From contig VEPM01000014.1 of assembly GCA_012026795.1 (NCBI GenBank), forward strand, positions 1 through 64,000: DNA of 64,000 bases, given 5' to 3'. This stretch comes from Candidatus Methanoperedens sp. GTDB taxonomy: Archaea; Halobacteriota; Methanosarcinia; Methanosarcinales; Methanoperedenaceae. The first letter of the stretch is position 1. Every line of letters begins with the position of its first letter. Position numbers and translations under genes: made by a program. Below the pieces are notes generated by a model. That model ran no database searches, was not told where the DNA came from, and was given only the letters and a program-made list of their open reading frames with translations. Shown one piece after another: positions 60,995 through 64,000 of this stretch.

Positions 60995-61173
60995 TTATTG
61001 TATCTTTTTCCTTTTGGGCGAAATATGCATGACTGACCATACCAATCGTGTTACCAACTTTCAGAATATTACCTTACTTATGCACAATTGTATATATTGG
61101 TTTTGTCAAAACTATACAGAACTTAAAGTCAATGAATCTGATTTATTACTACGCTGTCTGAAAAATGCCACAA

Positions 61174-62751
61174 TCACTGTATAGCCGCTTTCACAAATGC
61201 CAGAAACGGCGGCGACGGCTTTCCGGGGCGTGACTTGAACTCGGGATGGAACTGGGAACTAAAGAAGAACTTGTGATCAGGTATTTCTGCTATCTCCATC
61301 CTGTGGTCATTCATGCCAGTGAATTTCATACCCTTTGCCTCGATCTGCTTTATGTATTTCGGGTTTACCTCATACCTGTGGCGATGGCGTTCGATAAGAT
61401 TGATGCCTCCATACAATTTACAGGCAAGGGAACCTTCCACAAGAACCGCTTCGCAATTACCCAGGCGCATTGTACCGCCCATATTCCTGATGTTCTCCTG
61501 CTCGGGTAAAATATCGATAACAGGATGCTGTGTCTTTGCAAGCTCGGAGCTGTTCGCATCTGTTAATCCCAGTACATCCCTGGCAAATTCAATCACAGCA
61601 AGCTGCATGCCAAGGCACAGGCCAAGATACGGGATATTGTTCTCGCGTGCATATTTTATGGCAAGGATTTTCCCTTCGGTCCCGCGCACACCGAAACCTC
61701 CGGGAACAAGGATACCATTATATTTCCTGAGAATATCAATATCTGATGGATTCCTCTCAAATTCCTCAGCATCAAGCCAGTCTGCTTTTACACGGCAGCC
61801 GCATTCTATTCCTGCGTGTTTTAGCGCTTCGTTGATACTGATATAAGAGTCGCCAAGATGCGCATATTTTCCCACCACCGCTATACGGATCTCCTTATCA
61901 ATGGAAGCCATCTTCTTCATTAACGTTTCCCAGACATGAGAGATTTCTTTTTCCGTAATATTAAGCTTCTTCATTAAATAATCTGAAAGACCCTCTTTTT
62001 CCATAAGTGCAGGAACATAATATATATCGCTTGCATCATGGGCGCTTACGACCGCACTTACGGGAACGTCGCAAAAGAGCGCTATTTTTGATTTTGTGTC
62101 AAGAAGTACGGGTTCTTTGCACCTTGCCACTATTGCATCAGGCTGGAGGCCGAGGCTCCTGAGTTCTTTAACAGAATGCTGTGTGGGTTTTGTTTTTTGT
62201 TCACCCTGCGTGTCAAGAGGAACAAGCGTCACATGCACAAAAATAATATCCTCTTCCATTTCCTCACTGTGCATTTGCCTTACCGCTTCAAGGAAAGGCA
62301 TGCTTTCGATGTCGCCGACCGTGCCGCCCACTTCGATTATACAAATTTCCGCGCCGCTCTTTTTTGAAACTTTCCTGATCCGTTCTTTTATCTCATTTGT
62401 CACATGAGGGATGATCTGTACGGTTTTCCCAAGATAATCCCCGCGTCTTTCCTTTTCTATGACTGTCTGGTACACCTGCCCCGTAGTTATATTATGCTCC
62501 CGTGTTAGTTCAATATCAAGAAAACGTTCATAGTTACCAAGATCAAGGTCGACTTCTCCCCCGTCTTTAAGGACAAAGACCTCACCATGCTGGTATGGAC
62601 TCATGGTCCCGGCATCGATATTAATGTAAGGATCGATCTTGATGGCCGTAACATTGAATCCTTTGTTTTTCAAAATCCGCCCGATAGATGCTGCCGTTAT
62701 TCCTTTTCCAAGTCCGCTCATCACACCGCCGGTGACTATGATGTACTTCAT
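61174..62751 (-). CDS. pyrG: CTP synthase
   Basis: The 525-residue bifunctional enzyme makes CTP from UTP, ATP and glutamine. The N-terminal amidoligase carries [19 protein letters not shown] and the [20 protein letters not shown] signature. The C-terminal class I amidotransferase carries the nucleophile elbow [15 protein letters not shown] and [15 protein letters not shown]. Length is typical. Confidence 0.96.
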   Translation of the reverse strand: MKYIIVTGGVMSGLGKGITAASIGRILKNKGFNVTAIKIDPYINIDAGTMSPYQHGEVFVLKDGGEVDLDLGNYERFLDIELTREHNITTGQVYQTVIEKERRGDYLGKTVQIIPHVTNEIKERIRKVSKKSGAEICIIEVGGTVGDIESMPFLEAVRQMHSEEMEEDIIFVHVTLVPLDTQGEQKTKPTQHSVKELRSLGLQPDAIVARCKEPVLLDTKSKIALFCDVPVSAVVSAHDASDIYYVPALMEKEGLSDYLMKKLNITEKEISHVWETLMKKMASIDKEIRIAVVGKYAHLGDSYISINEALKHAGIECGCRVKADWLDAEEFERNPSDIDILRKYNGILVPGGFGVRGTEGKILAIKYARENNIPYLGLCLGMQLAVIEFARDVLGLTDANSSELAKTQHPVIDILPEQENIRNMGGTMRLGNCEAVLVEGSLACKLYGGINLIERHRHRYEVNPKYIKQIEAKGMKFTGMNDHRMEIAEIPDHKFFFSSQFHPEFKSRPGKPSPPFLAFVKAAIQ

Positions 62752-62795
62752 GACCGCTTTTTACGATAGCATAGGGGATATAATTAATGGATTGG

Positions 62796-64000
62796 TTATT
62801 TCCTGATTTTTTTATTTTTATTATATAATCTTCTTGCCGCCAGCAATATAGATACAGCCATAACTGCTTCAAAACCCGGAACTTCTATTTTTGTTTTTGA
62901 TCTTTTTACGGTAGCATCAGGAGCAGGCATCAGAGGCTCAAATGGCTCTGACACATAAGGGGTAATGACAGGTTTAACAGGTGTTTGATTTGAGGGAATG
63001 GAATGGGATTTAAGTACGATTGAGGTCTTTGCGATTGTCCTGGCATAAAAATACTGGGAAATTTGTTCATATGGATTGGTCATAGTTTCCCCGTATTCAT
63101 AAGCGCTCACTGCAAGCGTGGGTTCGATCCCCGCAAGACGGGCTTCGTTTATCGCAACTTTCGCAGCTTCGTAACTCTCATCGACTTTCTTTTGTGTATC
63201 TTTTTTACCCATTAACCCGATCATGGTACTGGATTTTGTTGTGGCCTGGAGTGAATCAAAAATCGCACCTGCATAGTAGCCGCGCTCCATTTCCTTCTGC
63301 GCGTGGTCCAGGTCCTCGCCTGCACCGCCTGTTATCTCAGGATGCGACCCGGTTTCTGAGACCAGTGCGAACATATAGGTATTGATGGATTGGGCCTGGC
63401 TCAGGTACCATCCTGCGCGGTCTTTCAGGACTTTTTCAGGCACGATTTTCCCATCAGGCGTCGCAAGCGTAAGCCACCACTGCGCTGTACGCGCTCTCTC
63501 ATGGGCAAATGCAAGTGAAGTAATCTTCTCCTGCGCATCAGTAAGTTTTTTCGCATCATCAAGTTTCACCCTGGCAGCAGTAATCCTTGATTCGGCAGCA
63601 CCTACTGCTTCCGCATCACTTATTCCGTATAATGTGAAATTACTAAGATCATTTTCGGAGAGATTAATCTGTTTTTCAACTCTCCTTATGATTTCTGTAA
63701 GATATTGTTCCTTATCAGACGATTTATCATATCCGTCATTCCACTGTGCAAATCGCATTGTATACATTGAATTGAAATATAAGGAAGTCGCAGCATAGTA
63801 TTTATTATCATCATACATCTTATCTGCCCTGTCCAGGATATCCTTTGCAGTCCCCAGGAACTGGTTTTTAGGTAATGTTGATTCCATTTCTTTATACATA
63901 TACCCGGATTCGTTTTTCAGATCCCGGGCAAGAGGTTTCAGGAGGTCCATGTATTGAGTTGTCAGTATAGTCCCTTTATATGTTGGTTTTGTAATCTCAT
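62796..64000 (-). CDS. large exported protein with PGF-CTERM-like anchor (5' end outside window)
   Basis: The frame is open to the window edge: before the in-frame ATG at 63950 it still reads EITKPTYKGTILTTQY, so the N-terminus is missing. The visible ~400 residues are mostly alpha-helical, with alanine- and glutamate-rich TPR-like stretches. They end in a PTPV-rich linker and PGFEAVMAVSILLAARRLYN, a PGF-CTERM-like tail. I recall this helical region in archaeal exported S16-like (Lon-type) proteases, whose catalytic domain would lie upstream; that is unconfirmed here. Confidence 0.7.
   Translation of the reverse strand, partial: EITKPTYKGTILTTQYMDLLKPLARDLKNESGYMYKEMESTLPKNQFLGTAKDILDRADKMYDDNKYYAATSLYFNSMYTMRFAQWNDGYDKSSDKEQYLTEIIRRVEKQINLSENDLSNFTLYGISDAEAVGAAESRITAARVKLDDAKKLTDAQEKITSLAFAHERARTAQWWLTLATPDGKIVPEKVLKDRAGWYLSQAQSINTYMFALVSETGSHPEITGGAGEDLDHAQKEMERGYYAGAIFDSLQATTKSSTMIGLMGKKDTQKKVDESYEAAKVAINEARLAGIEPTLAVSAYEYGETMTNPYEQISQYFYARTIAKTSIVLKSHSIPSNQTPVKPVITPYVSEPFEPLMPAPDATVKRSKTKIEVPGFEAVMAVSILLAARRLYNKNKKIRK

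Overview
The window is a gene-dense archaeal chromosome segment. Archaeal markers are tRNA-Asp(GTC), the L7Ae/S28e/L24e/Ndk/aIF5B cluster, glycerol-1-phosphate dehydrogenase, Pth2, apgM, and several archaeal families of unknown function. The methanogenesis-marker protein MtxX, a CbiTLFGHC cobalamin run, PGF-CTERM-like surface proteins, and an 11-CXXCH cytochrome c point to Methanosarcinales, most likely an ANME-2d ('Ca. Methanoperedens')-like lineage. That placement is inferred from gene content; no phylogeny was run. Start codons are ATG, GTG and TTG. GGAGG/GGTGA ribosome sites are common, and some starts look leaderless.

Layout. 1-1630: tail of an IS1634-like transposase and a probably 5'-truncated FlaJ/TadC pilus platform gene. 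1.7-7.2 kb: a DUF2071 gene behind a palindromic operator, the run proC-mtxX-Met10-like methyltransferase, purA, pth2 and a small protein. 7.3-8.4 kb: a PAS-PAS-winged-helix regulator. 8.5-14.1 kb: a minus-strand run trpB2, coiled-coil protein, DsrE-like, IscS-like, and an IscU scaffold fused to an FNR-like flavoprotein; the IscS lacks its PLP lysine. 14.2-17.4 kb: surface proteins, a 47-codon gene and a PD-(D/E)XK-like protein. 17.6-21.6 kb: cobalamin genes, including a CbiL-CbiF fusion. 21.7-25.2 kb: a tandem structured repeat, rtcA and kptA tail to tail, a UPF0179 gene and egsA. 25.2-31 kb: two membrane proteins, tRNA-Asp, and a four-gene signalling operon (winged helix, HTH-REC regulator, Cache histidine kinase, apparently circularly permuted solute-binding protein).

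31-41 kb: uvrC, two small Cys-rich proteins, a V4R regulator, a methyltransferase, tatC, thiL, an NfnAB/SudAB-like pair and an asparagine synthetase. 41-45.3 kb: a small membrane protein, a glycine-rich surface protein between two copies of a terminator repeat, a membrane-anchored Lon-type protease and rubrerythrin. 45.4-49.5 kb: trpDFEG behind four helically phased TGTACA-like boxes, with repeat elements between trpE and trpG. 49.5-55.6 kb: a membrane-anchored protein, the ribosomal/aIF5B cluster, apgM and a SemiSWEET. 55.7-58.3 kb: a TIGR00304-like gene, a DUF366 gene and a catalytically intact IscB nuclease whose upstream and N-terminal coding DNA folds like an omegaRNA. 58.4-64 kb: a PIN-type toxin-antitoxin pair, the multiheme cytochrome, a NapH-like ferredoxin, pyrG and the end of a large anchored protein running off the window.

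The most unusual signals are the IscU-flavoprotein fusion beside the lysine-less IscS, the permuted binding protein in the kinase operon, the IscB/omegaRNA overlap, the phased TRP boxes, and an uncharacterised repeat or RNA motif in three or four places. No CRISPR array, rRNA gene or replication origin was seen.
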